DNA from: Haloechinothrix aidingensis
GTDB taxonomy: Bacteria; Actinomycetota; Actinomycetes; Mycobacteriales; Pseudonocardiaceae
NCBI RefSeq assembly: GCF_013450155.1
Contig: NZ_JACCKD010000007.1
Span: forward strand, 186,001 to 250,000
Direction: 5' to 3'
Length of the DNA: 64,000 bases
The notes beneath the pieces are model-generated. The model was not told the origin of the DNA. It worked only from the letters and a program-made list of their open reading frames with translations, and did not search any database. Positions within the stretch are counted from its first letter, which is position 1. Each line of letters opens with the position of its first letter. Positions 18,734 through 29,679 of this stretch are shown piece after piece. Both the position numbers and the translations under genes were made by a program.

Positions 18734-19117
18734 CTAGCCGGGACCGCCGCCACGCTCGTGCAACGTCGCGGCGGCCTCGTCATCGGCGTACTCGTACTCC
18801 TCGGCCGCCAGTCGCAGCTGGTGCGCGAAGCCGTTCAGCTCCTGGACGTAGTCCCGCACGCGCGCCAGGTGCGAGTGCCCGAGCTCGGTCAGCAACGAGT
18901 TCCAGGTCGGAATCGCGTGCTCGCTGACGATGTCGTTCGCCGGTGGGTCCATCCGGGACGCGCCCTCCGCCTCGTAGAGCACCGAGTCCAGCGCGTAGAC
19001 CTCCTCCTCGACGATCTCCGCGGCCTCGACCAGCTTGTCCGGTTCGACCTCGATCGACGTGGCGCGCGCGCCGTACGGTACGGCCGCGTCCGCCGGATCC
19101 TCGTGCATCACCACCAC
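18734..19117 (-). CDS. PE-like type VII secretion partner with YxxxD signal
   Basis: 127 aa, helical and acidic. Two amphipathic helices (about 26-50 and 66-108) are separated by a short turn, as in PE proteins. The C-terminal helix carries Tyr108-E-Y-A-Asp112, matching the YxxxD/E general type VII secretion motif. ATG 19117 is listed; ATG 19108 (MHEDP) is an alternative. It lies first in the order PE-like, PPE-like, EspG, lipoprotein. No ESX core component (EccB/C/D/E, MycP) is in the window, so export would need an apparatus encoded elsewhere. Confidence 0.68.
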   Translation of the reverse strand: MVVMHEDPADAAVPYGARATSIEVEPDKLVEAAEIVEEEVYALDSVLYEAEGASRMDPPANDIVSEHAIPTWNSLLTELGHSHLARVRDYVQELNGFAHQLRLAAEEYEYADDEAAATLHERGGGPG

Positions 19118-19266
19118 CGCTTCTGCTCGAGCGTCCCACCGCAGGCGCGGCCCGGATCTCCGGTACGCACGGTAGCCATACCGTTCCTGGCCGGAGGGCC
19201 TCTCCGGAGGCTACCAATGCCGGCGCCAGGACGCCCCGGGTTTCGTGGAATCAGCGGCCACGAGAG

Positions 19267-20529
19267 TCAGTGCGCGGGTACCGCGACCTCGCCGCGCACC
19301 GCCTGCATCGCGATGTCGGTGCGGTAGTGCGAGCCGGGAAGGTGCACCCCGGCGAGACGCTCGTACGCCTGCTCGCGCGCCGCCGCGAGGTCATCGCCGA
19401 CCCCGACCACAGACAGCACCCGGCCGGACGAGGACACGACCGTGCCGTCCTCGGTGCGCTTGGTCCCGGCGTGCAGCACACCGGGACCGTCCGCGCCGGT
19501 GATGGTGTCCCCGGTATGCGGCGGCCCCGGGTAGCCGTCCGCCGCGAGTACGACGGTCACGGCAGCGCCGTCCCGCCAGTCGAGCGGCGGTTGCTCGTCG
19601 AGCACGCCGGTCGCGGTGGCGTGCAGCACCCCCGCGATCGGCGTGTTCAGCAGGGCGAGCACGGATTGGGTCTCCGGGTCGCCGAAACGGCAGTTGAACT
19701 CGATGACGCGCGGGCCGTCCGAGGTCAGCGCCAGGCCCGCGTACAGCAGCCCGGAGTAGGGCGTGCCGCGTCCGGCCAGCTCGTCGACCACGGGCTGCAC
19801 GACCCGCCCGACGATCTCGTCCACGAGCCCGTCCGGGGCCCACGGCAGCGGGGCGTAGGCCCCCATCCCGCCGGTGTTCGGGCCGGTCTCGCCGTCGCCG
19901 ACGCGCTTGAAGTCCTGGGCAGGCAGCAACGGCCGTACCGTGTGCCCGTCGACCAGGCAGAACAGCGACGCCTCCGGCCCGTCCAGGTACGTCTCCAGCA
20001 GTACCGGATGCCCGTTCTCCAGCAGCGTCAGCGCGTGCTTGCGGGCCTCGTCGTAGTCGCCGGTGACCACCACGCCCTTACCCGCGGCGAGCCCGTCGTC
20101 CTTGACCACCCAGACAGGCCCGAAGCGGGACAGGGCCGCGTCGAGGTGAGCGGGATTGTCCACAACCTCGCTGGCGGCGGTCGGCACGCCTGCGGCGAGC
20201 ATGACCTCCTTGGCGAAGGCCTTCGACCCCTCGATGCGGGCGGCCGCGGCGGACGGGCCGAAGCACGGGATCCCTGCCGCCCGCACGGCATCGGCCACAC
20301 CGGCGACCAGCGGTGCCTCCGGGCCGATCACCACCAGGTCGGCGAGCCACTCGCGGGCGCGCGCGACGACGTCCGTGGAGTCGACGGCGTTGACAGGGAG
20401 CTGCTCGGCGACCGCGGCCGTGCCCGCGTTGCCGGGGGCGCAGGCAAGGGCCGTCACCGCGGGGTCGTTCGACGCCGCGGTCAGCAGGGCGTGTTCACGG
20501 GCTCCGGAGCCGATAACCAGGACGCGCAC
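19267..20529 (-). CDS. purD: Phosphoribosylamine-glycine ligase (GAR synthetase)
   Basis: ATP-grasp enzyme joining phosphoribosylamine and glycine in step 2 of purine synthesis. 420 aa, the normal length. The N-terminal domain begins [15 protein letters not shown]. Further hallmarks are [13 protein letters not shown], the ATP-grasp core with [38 protein letters not shown], and [12 protein letters not shown] near the metal site. The gene is isolated, with a divergent lipoprotein gene upstream and the type VII substrate cassette downstream on the same strand. Confidence 0.97.
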   Translation of the reverse strand: MRVLVIGSGAREHALLTAASNDPAVTALACAPGNAGTAAVAEQLPVNAVDSTDVVARAREWLADLVVIGPEAPLVAGVADAVRAAGIPCFGPSAAAARIEGSKAFAKEVMLAAGVPTAASEVVDNPAHLDAALSRFGPVWVVKDDGLAAGKGVVVTGDYDEARKHALTLLENGHPVLLETYLDGPEASLFCLVDGHTVRPLLPAQDFKRVGDGETGPNTGGMGAYAPLPWAPDGLVDEIVGRVVQPVVDELAGRGTPYSGLLYAGLALTSDGPRVIEFNCRFGDPETQSVLALLNTPIAGVLHATATGVLDEQPPLDWRDGAAVTVVLAADGYPGPPHTGDTITGADGPGVLHAGTKRTEDGTVVSSSGRVLSVVGVGDDLAAAREQAYERLAGVHLPGSHYRTDIAMQAVRGEVAVPAH

Positions 20530-20646
20530 GTTCAGCAGGGTAGCCGTACCCGGGCTCCGGCGACGCGAGGGGATGTGTCCACACCCGTGTGCGTCGGCGT
20601 AACAGGCATACTGGACAGCGGTCGACCGGAGCCGGTGGAGGTAGCA

Positions 20647-21165
20647 GTGGGCGAGACCTGGAAGTCACGACGCAGGGTATGGGGCGCGATCGTCGCCGCC
20701 GGGGCCGTCTCGTTCGCGGCGGCCTGCGGCGGGGACGAGGACACCCAGGAGGACACGCAGCAGGACGAACCCGCTGCCGAGCAGGGCGGCGCGGACGACA
20801 CCAGCCCCGAACCGGCGCACACCGAGGAGCAAGCAGCCGTCGTGGCCGTCGTGCAGGAGTTCTACCTCGCGATCGACGAGGGCGACGGGGACCGGGCGTG
20901 CGGGCTGCTCGTCGACACCATGCAGTCGTTCTACGCCGAGCAGGCCGCGGACTGCCCGACGGCCATCGAGGACATCCACGACAACCTCGGCGACAAGCGC
21001 ATGTCCATCATCCGGCTGGACGCGGAGGACGTGGTCGTCTCCGGCGACAGCGCCACCCTCAGCGCCGAGGACATCGCCGAGGCCAACGACACGGACCGCG
21101 ATTCGGTGGACGGCTTCGAGTTCGTCCGCGAGGACGACGGCTGGCTGATCTCCTACGTCAGCTGA
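20647..21165 (+). CDS. Small lipoprotein with NTF2-like/DUF4878-type domain
   Basis: 172 aa. The signal peptide has a basic start (KSRRRVWG) and lipobox SFAAAC, giving a lipidated Cys near residue 27. An acidic linker of Asp/Glu/Gln follows, then a compact domain (about 65-172) with [20 protein letters not shown], a pattern seen in NTF2-like DUF4878 lipoproteins. GTG 20647 is chosen because GGAGG lies about 8 bases upstream and gives the lipobox the right spacing. The ligand is unknown. Confidence 0.7.
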   Translation: MGETWKSRRRVWGAIVAAGAVSFAAACGGDEDTQEDTQQDEPAAEQGGADDTSPEPAHTEEQAAVVAVVQEFYLAIDEGDGDRACGLLVDTMQSFYAEQAADCPTAIEDIHDNLGDKRMSIIRLDAEDVVVSGDSATLSAEDIAEANDTDRDSVDGFEFVREDDGWLISYVS

Positions 21166-21177
21166 CAGCGCCGGGGA

Positions 21178-21236
21178 GGCGAGCCGAAGGACCCCTCGGG
21201 TACATCATGTGCACCGAAGGAGCCCCTCGGCTCGCC
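21178..21236. terminator. Bidirectional terminator-like hairpin between convergent genes
   Basis: GGCGAGCCGA (21178-21187) pairs with TCGGCTCGCC (21227-21236). The interior contains further self-similar pieces (CCGAAGGA and CCCCTCGG repeated). It lies between the convergent lipoprotein and DUF2236 genes, without a T-tract, which is usual for actinobacteria. Its GAGCCGAAGG core resembles the 55-nt dispersed element, but its centre differs. Confidence 0.65.
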
Positions 21237-21243
21237 ACCCGGG

Positions 21244-22152
21244 TCAGCCTGGGCTCCCACTGTGGTGGCGGTAGGTGGCGGGTGCGAACTCGTCGGCGGC
21301 GATGTACCGGCGGCGCGCACGCAGGTAGTTGGGGCCGGTCACGCGGAGGAATCCGGGCAGGACGGGTGTGCACGCGCGGGACAGCGCGGCAAGGGCCCGC
21401 AGCTGGCGTTCCCGCACCGGTCCCCAGCGCAGGCCCAGCCGTTCCCGCAGCACGGGAGGCAACAGCCCGGTCGTGGTCAGGCGCAGCACGTAGGAGGCGG
21501 GAAAGCTGAGCACCCGCCACAGCGGCTCGGTCCAGCGCGGCAGGACCGGCGGTCGAGCAGGCCGGGTGAGGCTGTCCAGCACATCCACTGCCGAGGTGGT
21601 ACGCGTCAGCTTGCCTGCCACCATCTCGTCGAAGTAGCCGTCGAACTCCGCCCAGCTCGGCGGCAGGTCCGCTGCACCGATGCCGAGCAGCCGGGCCAGC
21701 CCCAGCCACTCCTGGTACAGGAGCTCGTGGTCCCGCTCCGTCATGGACCCCACGAACCACCGGTTCACATCGATCACGGCCCGGACCAGCGTGGCCTGCA
21801 CCCAGGCGTAGGTCTCCGGTTCGAGGGCGTGGTACCTGCTGCCGTCCGGGTTGACCCCCTTGATGCGCTTGTGCATCTCGCGCAGCCTGCGGGTGACCTC
21901 CACCGCGTCCTCGCCGCCGTACACGGTGAGGTTGACGTAGTCCAGCGTGCCGTAGAGCCGCTGCCACGGCTCGGCCCGGAAGTCGGAATGGTCGCGCACA
22001 CCCGAACTGACCGTGGGGTGGGCGGTTTGTAGCAGCAGGGCGTACCCGGCACCGAGGAATCCACGGATGTCGCTGGCGTGTTGCCAGGACACCGAGTCGG
22101 GTCCGAGCGTCAGCGCCCTCGCCTCCTCGGTGGTCAGCCGTGCTCGCGTCAT
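21244..22152 (-). CDS. DUF2236/MpaB-family oxygenase-like protein
   Basis: 302 aa protein of the oxygenase MpaB / latex-clearing DUF2236 family, heme-dependent in characterised members. Typical pieces are LLLQTAHPTVSSGVRDHSDF near residues 40-60 with the conserved His, YGGEDAVEVTRRLREMHKRI, and WVQATLVRAVIDVNRWF. ATG 22152 is chosen by family N terminus; in-frame starts further upstream exist. No partner genes identify a substrate. It converges on the lipoprotein gene. Confidence 0.82.
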   Translation of the reverse strand: MTRARLTTEEARALTLGPDSVSWQHASDIRGFLGAGYALLLQTAHPTVSSGVRDHSDFRAEPWQRLYGTLDYVNLTVYGGEDAVEVTRRLREMHKRIKGVNPDGSRYHALEPETYAWVQATLVRAVIDVNRWFVGSMTERDHELLYQEWLGLARLLGIGAADLPPSWAEFDGYFDEMVAGKLTRTTSAVDVLDSLTRPARPPVLPRWTEPLWRVLSFPASYVLRLTTTGLLPPVLRERLGLRWGPVRERQLRALAALSRACTPVLPGFLRVTGPNYLRARRRYIAADEFAPATYRHHSGSPG

Positions 22153-22546
22153 GTCGCGCCAGCCTCCAGTCCACGGTCGATACATGCCGGACGCGCAACC
22201 GGCACCCGTGACCTGCACAGTAAACGTCCGTAACGCGTGTTGTCGAGATTGCCGGCCCCGCCAGGTCCGTGCGATTCTCGCGAACGGAGGAGGAGGCTCG
22301 ATCGTTCCGTGACGTCTGCGCAGGTGTGCGGTCGGTCTCATTCGGCGGCGACACGGAGTCGGAAGGATCACACGGCACGCGCCCCCGACGTACCCGGCAT
22401 GAGAAGCTGCCCATCGAACGCACGAGGCGCGGAGCGGCACGAGCGCACCCCGTTGTGCGACCCCCGTCGGGTCACCCGTTCCCGTAGCACGTGCCGTGGC
22501 AGGGCCGGGTGCGCCGTACCCGACACAGAACAGAAGGCCTGACCCC
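22153..22546. other. 394-base divergent intergenic region, no recognised feature
   Basis: Lies between the DUF2236 and GDPD gene starts. Short frames are present on both strands, but none has family resemblance or a convincing ribosome binding site. It must hold the two promoters. I see no repeat or strong hairpin. Confidence 0.5.
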
Positions 22547-23581
22547 ATGCGAGGCACACGAAAACCCCACAACGATCGCGGCGTGCCGCACATCATCAGC
22601 CACCGGGGCGCTTCCGGCTACCGGCCCGAGCAGACCCTCGCGGCGTTCGAGCTCGCCGCGCGCATGGGGGCCGACTACCTCGAACCGGACCTGGTCATCA
22701 CCAGCGACGGCGTTCTCATCGCACGGCACGAGCCGTACCTCGGCGACTCCACCGATGTGTCCGACCATCCGGAGTTCGCCGACCGGCGGACCACCAAGAC
22801 GATCGACGGCGAGGTCATCCGGGACCAGTGGTTCGCGGAGGACTTCACCATCGACGAGATCAAGACGCTGCGGGCCCGCGAGCCCATGCCCGAGCTGCGC
22901 CAGCAGAACACGATCTACGACGGCCGGTTCGAGATCCCCACGTTCCAGGAGGTCATCGACCTCACCAAGCGGCTGTCCGGGCAGCTGGGCATCGACATCG
23001 GGGTATACCCGGAGACCAAGCACCCCACGTACTTCCAGGGCCTGGGCACGCCACTGGAGCCCGCGCTGATCGACATCCTGGACCGCAACGGGCTGAACCG
23101 GTCGGGCGCCAACATCTACGTGCAGTCGTTCGAGGTCGCCAACCTCCGGATGCTGCGCGATCACCTGTGGGTGCCGTTCGTCCAGCTCACCGACAGCCAC
23201 GGCGCGCCGTACGACTGGATCACCGCCGGTCACGCGCACACCTACCGCGACATGATGACGCCGGAGGGCCTCGCCGAGATCGCCACCTACGCGCAGGGCA
23301 TCGGGCCGACCAAGGGCAGCGTGATCCCGCGCAACCCCGACGGGTCACTCGGTGAGCCGACACCGCTGGTGGACGACGCGCACGCCGCCGGGCTCGAGGT
23401 GCACCCCTACATCTGGCGGGCGGAGAACGCGTTCCTGCCCACGGACTACCGTTCCTCGGATCAGCCCGCCGACCTCGGCGACCTGTTCCGCTCGCTCGAG
23501 GTCTTCCTCGACGCCGGCATCGACGGGCTGTTCATCGACCACCCGGACATCGCCGTCGAGGTGATGAAGAATCGCAGCTGA
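22547..23581 (+). CDS. Glycerophosphodiester phosphodiesterase
   Basis: TIM-barrel GDPD-family enzyme that hydrolyses glycerophosphodiesters to glycerol-3-phosphate and an alcohol. 344 aa. Catalytic motif HRGASGYRPEQTL (His of the HR pair) lies near residues 19-31, EPDLVITSDGVLIARHEPYL holds the metal Glu/Asp and second His, and FIDHPDIAVE closes the barrel. The insertion between barrel strands is the length of GlpQ-type enzymes. ATG 22547 has AAGG upstream. No signal peptide is visible, unlike classical periplasmic GlpQ. Confidence 0.92.
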   Translation: MRGTRKPHNDRGVPHIISHRGASGYRPEQTLAAFELAARMGADYLEPDLVITSDGVLIARHEPYLGDSTDVSDHPEFADRRTTKTIDGEVIRDQWFAEDFTIDEIKTLRAREPMPELRQQNTIYDGRFEIPTFQEVIDLTKRLSGQLGIDIGVYPETKHPTYFQGLGTPLEPALIDILDRNGLNRSGANIYVQSFEVANLRMLRDHLWVPFVQLTDSHGAPYDWITAGHAHTYRDMMTPEGLAEIATYAQGIGPTKGSVIPRNPDGSLGEPTPLVDDAHAAGLEVHPYIWRAENAFLPTDYRSSDQPADLGDLFRSLEVFLDAGIDGLFIDHPDIAVEVMKNRS

Positions 23582-23624
23582 CCGCGCCAGCGGCCGACAT
23601 GTCACGATCTACCGGCTCGGTGCG

Positions 23625-23681
23625 GGGAGCCGAAGGTGACCTCGGTTCCATAGAAGGAGCCGAATGCAACATTCGGCTCCC
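23625..23681. terminator. Dispersed 55-nt element, copy B, acting as bidirectional terminator
   Basis: Bases 23626-23680 are copy B of the dispersed element, bounded by GGAGCC and GGCTCC. The right module forms a perfect 11-bp stem, GGAGCCGAATG (23656-23666) with CATTCGGCTCC (23670-23680), around a 3-base loop. It lies between the convergent GDPD and purA genes, 14 bases from the purA stop. Terminator function is inferred from position and structure. Confidence 0.75.
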
Positions 23682-23694
23682 ACCTCCGGTGGGG

Positions 23695-25781
<2,087 letters not shown>

Positions 25782-25812
25782 GCGTCGCAGACCACCCCAC
25801 CGGGGCGACGGC

Positions 25813-26235
25813 TCAGGAGCCGTCCTGCAGGCCGGTCGCGGCGACGGCTTCCGGGTCGGAGTCGTTCAGCAGCTGCACGCAGCGCTCGTACTCGGGGGTC
25901 TCGCCGATCCGTTGCGCCGCGCTCGCCAGTGCCGCGACGGAACGCAGGAAGCCCTGGTTCGGCCGGTGCCGCCACGGTACGGGGCCGTAGCCCTTCCAGC
26001 CGGACTTGCGGAGCTGGTCGAGCCCCCGGTGGTAGCCGGTCCGGGCGTAGGCGTACGCGGCGACGGGCTCGCCCGCGGCCAGCGCCTTCTCCGCCAGTGC
26101 CGCCCAGGCCTCGCTGAAGTCCGGGTGTTCGGCGGCGACCTCGGACGGTGTGGTCTCGGCGTCCATCGCGGCCTGCGCGTCGGTGCGGTCGGGAAGCAGG
26201 GTGGGTTCGGGGCCGAGCAAGTCGGTGCTGTTCAT
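25813..26235 (-). CDS. DUF3151 family protein
   Basis: 140 aa, cytoplasmic, helical. The region AAYAYARTGYHRGLDQLRKS, then WKGYGPVPWRHRPNQGFLR, is characteristic of DUF3151, a family confined to actinobacteria and often found near fba and purA. ATG 26235 is chosen, giving the usual short acidic N terminus MNSTDLLGPEPTLLP. Function is unknown. The helical repeat-like pattern suggests a TPR-type fold. Confidence 0.85.
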   Translation of the reverse strand: MNSTDLLGPEPTLLPDRTDAQAAMDAETTPSEVAAEHPDFSEAWAALAEKALAAGEPVAAYAYARTGYHRGLDQLRKSGWKGYGPVPWRHRPNQGFLRSVAALASAAQRIGETPEYERCVQLLNDSDPEAVAATGLQDGS

Positions 26236-26298
26236 GGTGCCTTCCTTGTCGAGGCAGGTGGATACGAAAGCGACGCTGCTGCGCAAGCTGCCGCTCGC

Positions 26299-26385
26299 TC
26301 ACAAGAGCAAGGTCACAGCCACGCTGGCCGTGGAAAGCACCAGCGCGGCGGCCAGCACTGTCGCGATCAGTCGCTTCGGCATCAT
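26299..26385 (-). CDS. Possible 28-residue membrane micropeptide
   Basis: Short frame MMPKRLIATVLAAALVLSTA plus eight further residues: two Met, a basic start and one continuous hydrophobic helix. GGGAGA lies about 10 bases upstream of ATG 26385. It sits between the DUF3151 and fba genes on the same strand. It may be a small membrane peptide or chance coding. No homologue recalled. Confidence 0.3.
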   Translation of the reverse strand: MMPKRLIATVLAAALVLSTASVAVTLLL

Positions 26386-26494
26386 CGTGAAGATTCTCCC
26401 ATCGGGCCGGTGAGGGCTCGCGTACCCGTGCGTACTCCGTGCACCCGGACCACAGGGCACACGCACCGCCGGGCACGCGAGCACCCCACGGTGC

Positions 26495-27526
26495 TCAGCC
26501 GAGCTTCTTACCCGCGGACTTGAGGTCCTCGGTCGCACGCACGACTCGCTCGGCCATCGCCCCCTCGGCCTGCTTGAGGTAGCTGCGCGGGTCGTAGGCC
26601 TTCTTGTCGCCCACCTCGCCGTCGATCTTGAGCACCCCGTCGTAGTTGCGGAAGAAGTGGTCGGCCACGGCACGGGTGAACGCGTACTGCGTGTCGGTGT
26701 CCACGTTCATCTTCACCACGCCGTAGGAGACGGCCTCGTGGATCTCCGAGTCCAGCGAGCCGGAGCCACCGTGGAAGACCAGGTCGAACGGGCGGGAACC
26801 GGCGGGCTGGCCGAGCTTCTCGGCGGCCACATCCTGGCCGCGCTTGAGGATCTCGGGCCGGAGCTTGACGTTGCCCGGCTTGTAGACACCGTGCACGTTG
26901 CCGAACGTGGCCGCCAGCATGTAGCGGCCCTTCTCGCCGGCGCCCAGCTCCTCGACGGTGCGGACGAAGTCACCCTCGGCCGTGTACAGCTTCTCGTTGA
27001 TGTCGTTGGAGACGCCGTCTTCCTCCCCGCCGACGACACCGATCTCGACCTCGAGGACGATCTTCGCTGCCTTGGCACGCTCCAGCAGCTCGGCACCGAT
27101 CCGCAGGTTCTCCTCGAGGTCGATGGCCGAGCCGTCCCACATGTGCGACTGGAACAGCGGGTTCTGCCCCCGGCTGACCCGCTCCTGGCTGATGTCGAGC
27201 AGCGGGCGGACGAACCGGTCCAGCTTGTCCTCCGGGCAGTGGTCGGTGTGCAGCGCGATGTTCACCGGGTACTTGTCCGCGACGACGTGGGCGTACTCGG
27301 CCAGGGCCGTCGCTCCCGTGACCATGTCCTTGACCTTCTGCCCGGAGGCGAACTCCGAGCCGCCGGTGGAGAACTGGATGATCCCGTCGCTCTCCGCCTC
27401 GGCGAAGCCTCTGATCGCCGCGTTCAGCGTTTCCGACGAGGTCACGTTGATGGCCGGATACGCGAACTCGCCCGCCTTCGCGCGGTCGAGCATCTCGTTG
27501 TAAACCTCGGGTGTGGCGATGGGCAT
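26495..27526 (-). CDS. fba: Fructose-bisphosphate aldolase, class II
   Basis: Zinc-dependent aldolase of glycolysis/gluconeogenesis: fructose-1,6-bisphosphate to DHAP and glyceraldehyde-3-phosphate. 343 aa. Zinc-site motif LHTDHCPEDKLD (catalytic Asp, His ligand), EVEIGVVGGEEDGV, the second His in TFGNVHGVYKPG, VFHGGSGS and MNVDTDTQYA (DHAP binding) are all intact. ATG 27526 has GGAGG about 9 bases upstream. Expected to be essential for central carbon metabolism. Confidence 0.97.
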   Translation of the reverse strand: MPIATPEVYNEMLDRAKAGEFAYPAINVTSSETLNAAIRGFAEAESDGIIQFSTGGSEFASGQKVKDMVTGATALAEYAHVVADKYPVNIALHTDHCPEDKLDRFVRPLLDISQERVSRGQNPLFQSHMWDGSAIDLEENLRIGAELLERAKAAKIVLEVEIGVVGGEEDGVSNDINEKLYTAEGDFVRTVEELGAGEKGRYMLAATFGNVHGVYKPGNVKLRPEILKRGQDVAAEKLGQPAGSRPFDLVFHGGSGSLDSEIHEAVSYGVVKMNVDTDTQYAFTRAVADHFFRNYDGVLKIDGEVGDKKAYDPRSYLKQAEGAMAERVVRATEDLKSAGKKLG

Positions 27527-27692
27527 CGTTGCTCCTCCTCGCAGCTGCCGTCCTGATTGCGGCACCGGCTGGAACGGTGGTTGGGTGCGCCAGACGTTGT
27601 CGGGTTCGACTACCGACGGGCTCACCCTCATCGTACGAACACCGCGCAGCGTCCGACGCGGCCGCACCCGAGGACAAGACGGCGCGGATGCC

Positions 27693-27705
27693 GGTAACGG
27701 TTACC
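27693..27705. promoter_or_regulatory. Palindrome GGTAAC-G-GTTACC upstream of SDR gene
   Basis: Exact 6-bp half-sites around one base, 68 bases before the SDR start codon and 10 bases from a second palindrome. It may be an operator half or part of a composite site. Confidence 0.4.
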
Positions 27706-27714
27706 CGTGATTAT

Positions 27715-27729
27715 CTTACTACGAGTAAG
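27715..27729. promoter_or_regulatory. TetR-type operator CTTACT-ACG-AGTAAG
   Basis: Perfect 6-bp inverted repeat with 3-base spacer, embedded in unusually AT-rich sequence (TTAT before, TTATCC after). The form TTACTnnnAGTAA is typical of TetR-family operators. It lies 44 bases upstream of the SDR start codon, where the promoter should be. No TetR gene is adjacent. Confidence 0.6.
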
Positions 27730-27772
27730 TTATCCTGCTACTCATCACACCGCTCAGGACCTGGAGGCACCC

Positions 27773-28702
27773 ATGCCGCTCAACCCGCTGTCAGCCCTGA
27801 CGAGGACGGAGACCGTCGAGGGCAAGGTCGTGCTGATCACCGGAGCCGCCAGAGGCATCGGCGCGGGCCTCGCGGAGCGGCTGGCCGCCCGCGGGGCCAA
27901 GGTCGCGCTCGTGGGACTCGAGCCCGACGAGCAGCGCGCGGTCGCCGACCGCATCGGGCCGAACGCGCGCTCCTGGACCGCCGACGTCACGAGCTGGGAC
28001 GACCTGGAGCAGGCCACGGCGGGTGTCGTCGAGCACTTCGGCGGGATCGACATCGTCGTGGCCAACGCGGGCATCGCCTCCACCGGCTTCACCCGCTCGG
28101 TCGACATACACGCCTTCGAGAAGGTGATCGAGGTGGACCTCCTCGGGGTATGGCGCACCTTCCGGGTCACCCTGCCGCACGTGCTCGAACGCAAGGGGTA
28201 CCTGCTGACCGTGTCCTCGCTGGCCGCGATCTGCCACGCGCCGGGCATGGCGAGCTACACGGCAGCGAAGGCAGGTGTCGAGGCGCTGTCCAACAGCATG
28301 CGTGCCGAGCTGAAGCACCTCGGCGTCCGCGTCGGGGTAGCCCACCCCACGTGGATCAGGACCGACCTGGTGGAGTCCGCCGACGCGCACCCCGTCTTCG
28401 GCAAGCTGCGTACCGGCATGCCCGGGCTGCTCGGCAAGACCTACCCGCTGCCCGTCGCGCTCGACTGCCTCGAGCAAGGCATCGTGCGCAGGGCCCGCAC
28501 CATCCACGTGCCCCGCTGGGTGGGTGGGTTGAAGCTGCTCAGGGCATTCCTCCCACCGGTCATCGAGATCGGCGGGCGGATGACCGGCGTGCCCGAGGCC
28601 GACCGCGACGCGCTGGCCGACATCGAACGGCGCGGCGCGCGGGAGTCCGCGGTCACCGGGCACGGCGGGCGTGCGGCGACGCAGCGCGACGCGGACACGT
28701 AG
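27773..28702 (+). CDS. Short-chain dehydrogenase/reductase
   Basis: NAD(P)-dependent oxidoreductase, 309 aa, longer than a minimal SDR because of a C-terminal extension of about 50 residues. TGAARGIGAGLAERLA (cofactor loop), NAGIAS, catalytic Ser in VSSLAA and Y-x3-K in YTAAKAG are intact. The LPHVLERKGYLLTVSSLAA style and the C-terminal basic region resemble the lipid-associated SDRs of actinobacteria. ATG 27773 follows GGAGG. Regulation by a TetR protein is suggested by the upstream operator. Confidence 0.9.
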   Translation: MPLNPLSALTRTETVEGKVVLITGAARGIGAGLAERLAARGAKVALVGLEPDEQRAVADRIGPNARSWTADVTSWDDLEQATAGVVEHFGGIDIVVANAGIASTGFTRSVDIHAFEKVIEVDLLGVWRTFRVTLPHVLERKGYLLTVSSLAAICHAPGMASYTAAKAGVEALSNSMRAELKHLGVRVGVAHPTWIRTDLVESADAHPVFGKLRTGMPGLLGKTYPLPVALDCLEQGIVRRARTIHVPRWVGGLKLLRAFLPPVIEIGGRMTGVPEADRDALADIERRGARESAVTGHGGRAATQRDADT

Positions 28703-28761
28703 GCTACGGCTAAGCTGGCCGGCGAGATCAACATCGGTTCGTCGATGACGCAGGAGGCCGC

Positions 28762-29253
28762 ATGTCCCGGCGCGACCAGATCAAGATGACCGACCGCGAG
28801 ATCCGCGATTACCTTGCCGAGCAGCGCGTGATCAACGTCGCCACGATGGGGCCGAACGGCAGGCCGCATCTGGCGCCACTGTGGTACGTCCCGCACGGGG
28901 GTGGTGACACGGACGGCGGGACGCTGCGTCTGGAGACGTGGACGTACGGGCGCTCGCAGAAGGTCGCCAACCTGCGCAGGCTCGCGCAGGCGACGCTGCT
29001 CGTCGAGTCCGGCGAGGCCTACGAGGAGCTGCGCGGGGTCTCGATGGAGACCGACGTCGAGATCATCGACGACACCGAGCGGACGCTTGCCATCGGCACG
29101 GACCTGATGCGCCGGTACACCTTCGACGGCGCCGAGATCCCCGACGAGGCCGTCGACGCGCTACGCGCCCAGGCGACCAAGCGCGTCGGGCTGGTCTTCA
29201 CCCCGACGAAGATCGTCACCTGGGATCACAGCAAGCTGGGCGGGACGTACTGA
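28762..29253 (+). CDS. Pyridoxamine 5'-phosphate oxidase-like (PPOX/FDOR) flavoprotein
   Basis: 163 aa split-beta-barrel protein binding FMN or F420. The start TDREIRDYLAEQRVINVATM, GRPHLAPLWYV and RSQKVANLRRLAQATLLVE form the typical core. The C-terminal PTKIVTWDHSKLGGTY matches the PPOX-class F420-dependent enzyme end. ATG 28762 has GGAGG 6 bases upstream. Possibly co-transcribed with the SDR 59 bases before it. The substrate is unknown. Confidence 0.85.
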   Translation: MSRRDQIKMTDREIRDYLAEQRVINVATMGPNGRPHLAPLWYVPHGGGDTDGGTLRLETWTYGRSQKVANLRRLAQATLLVESGEAYEELRGVSMETDVEIIDDTERTLAIGTDLMRRYTFDGAEIPDEAVDALRAQATKRVGLVFTPTKIVTWDHSKLGGTY

Positions 29254-29263
29254 ACCGGCGCCG

Positions 29264-29539
29264 TCACGGCACCCAGGCACCCAGCACCGGCTTGTACTCG
29301 CGCACCGAGCGCCGCGCGATCGCGCCCTCCACGTGGTAGGGGTCGGCGTCGATCACCGTGTGCAGGTCGTCGAGATCCTCGGCCTGCACCAGCATGATGC
29401 CGCCGGTGTCGTCGGCGAGCGGGCCCGCTACGGCGACCCGGCCGCGCTCGGCCAGGTCGCTGAGGAACTCGCGGTGCCTCGGGCGCACCTCGGCGAGCTT
29501 GTCCTGCACGTACTCGATCTCTACCAGGAACCAGGCCAC
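29264..29539 (-). CDS. YciI-family protein
   Basis: 91 aa ferredoxin-like alpha-beta fold (YCII domain). The conserved His-Asp pair is visible in RPRHREFLSDLAERGRV and the DPYHVEGA region near the C terminus. Members are small cytoplasmic enzymes or accessory proteins of largely unknown function. It converges on the PPOX gene with a 10-base gap. Confidence 0.87.
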   Translation of the reverse strand: MAWFLVEIEYVQDKLAEVRPRHREFLSDLAERGRVAVAGPLADDTGGIMLVQAEDLDDLHTVIDADPYHVEGAIARRSVREYKPVLGAWVP

Positions 29540-29679
29540 GAACGTCTCCCAACCGAATCGGTGTGCGCTGTGACCGTACCGTCACGGCACCGGCGGCGAT
29601 GCGGGTACCGGGGCGGCGCCCGGTCGCCGGGGTTCACGGCGCGTAGGCGAATGACCACGCACACAGATACGCTTGGTCC

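Noticed and set aside
18943-20646. Upstream part of a 740-codon plus-strand frame
   Set aside because: Only the last 172 codons (from GTG 20647, with ribosome binding site and lipobox) look real; the rest is antisense to the PE-like and purD genes.
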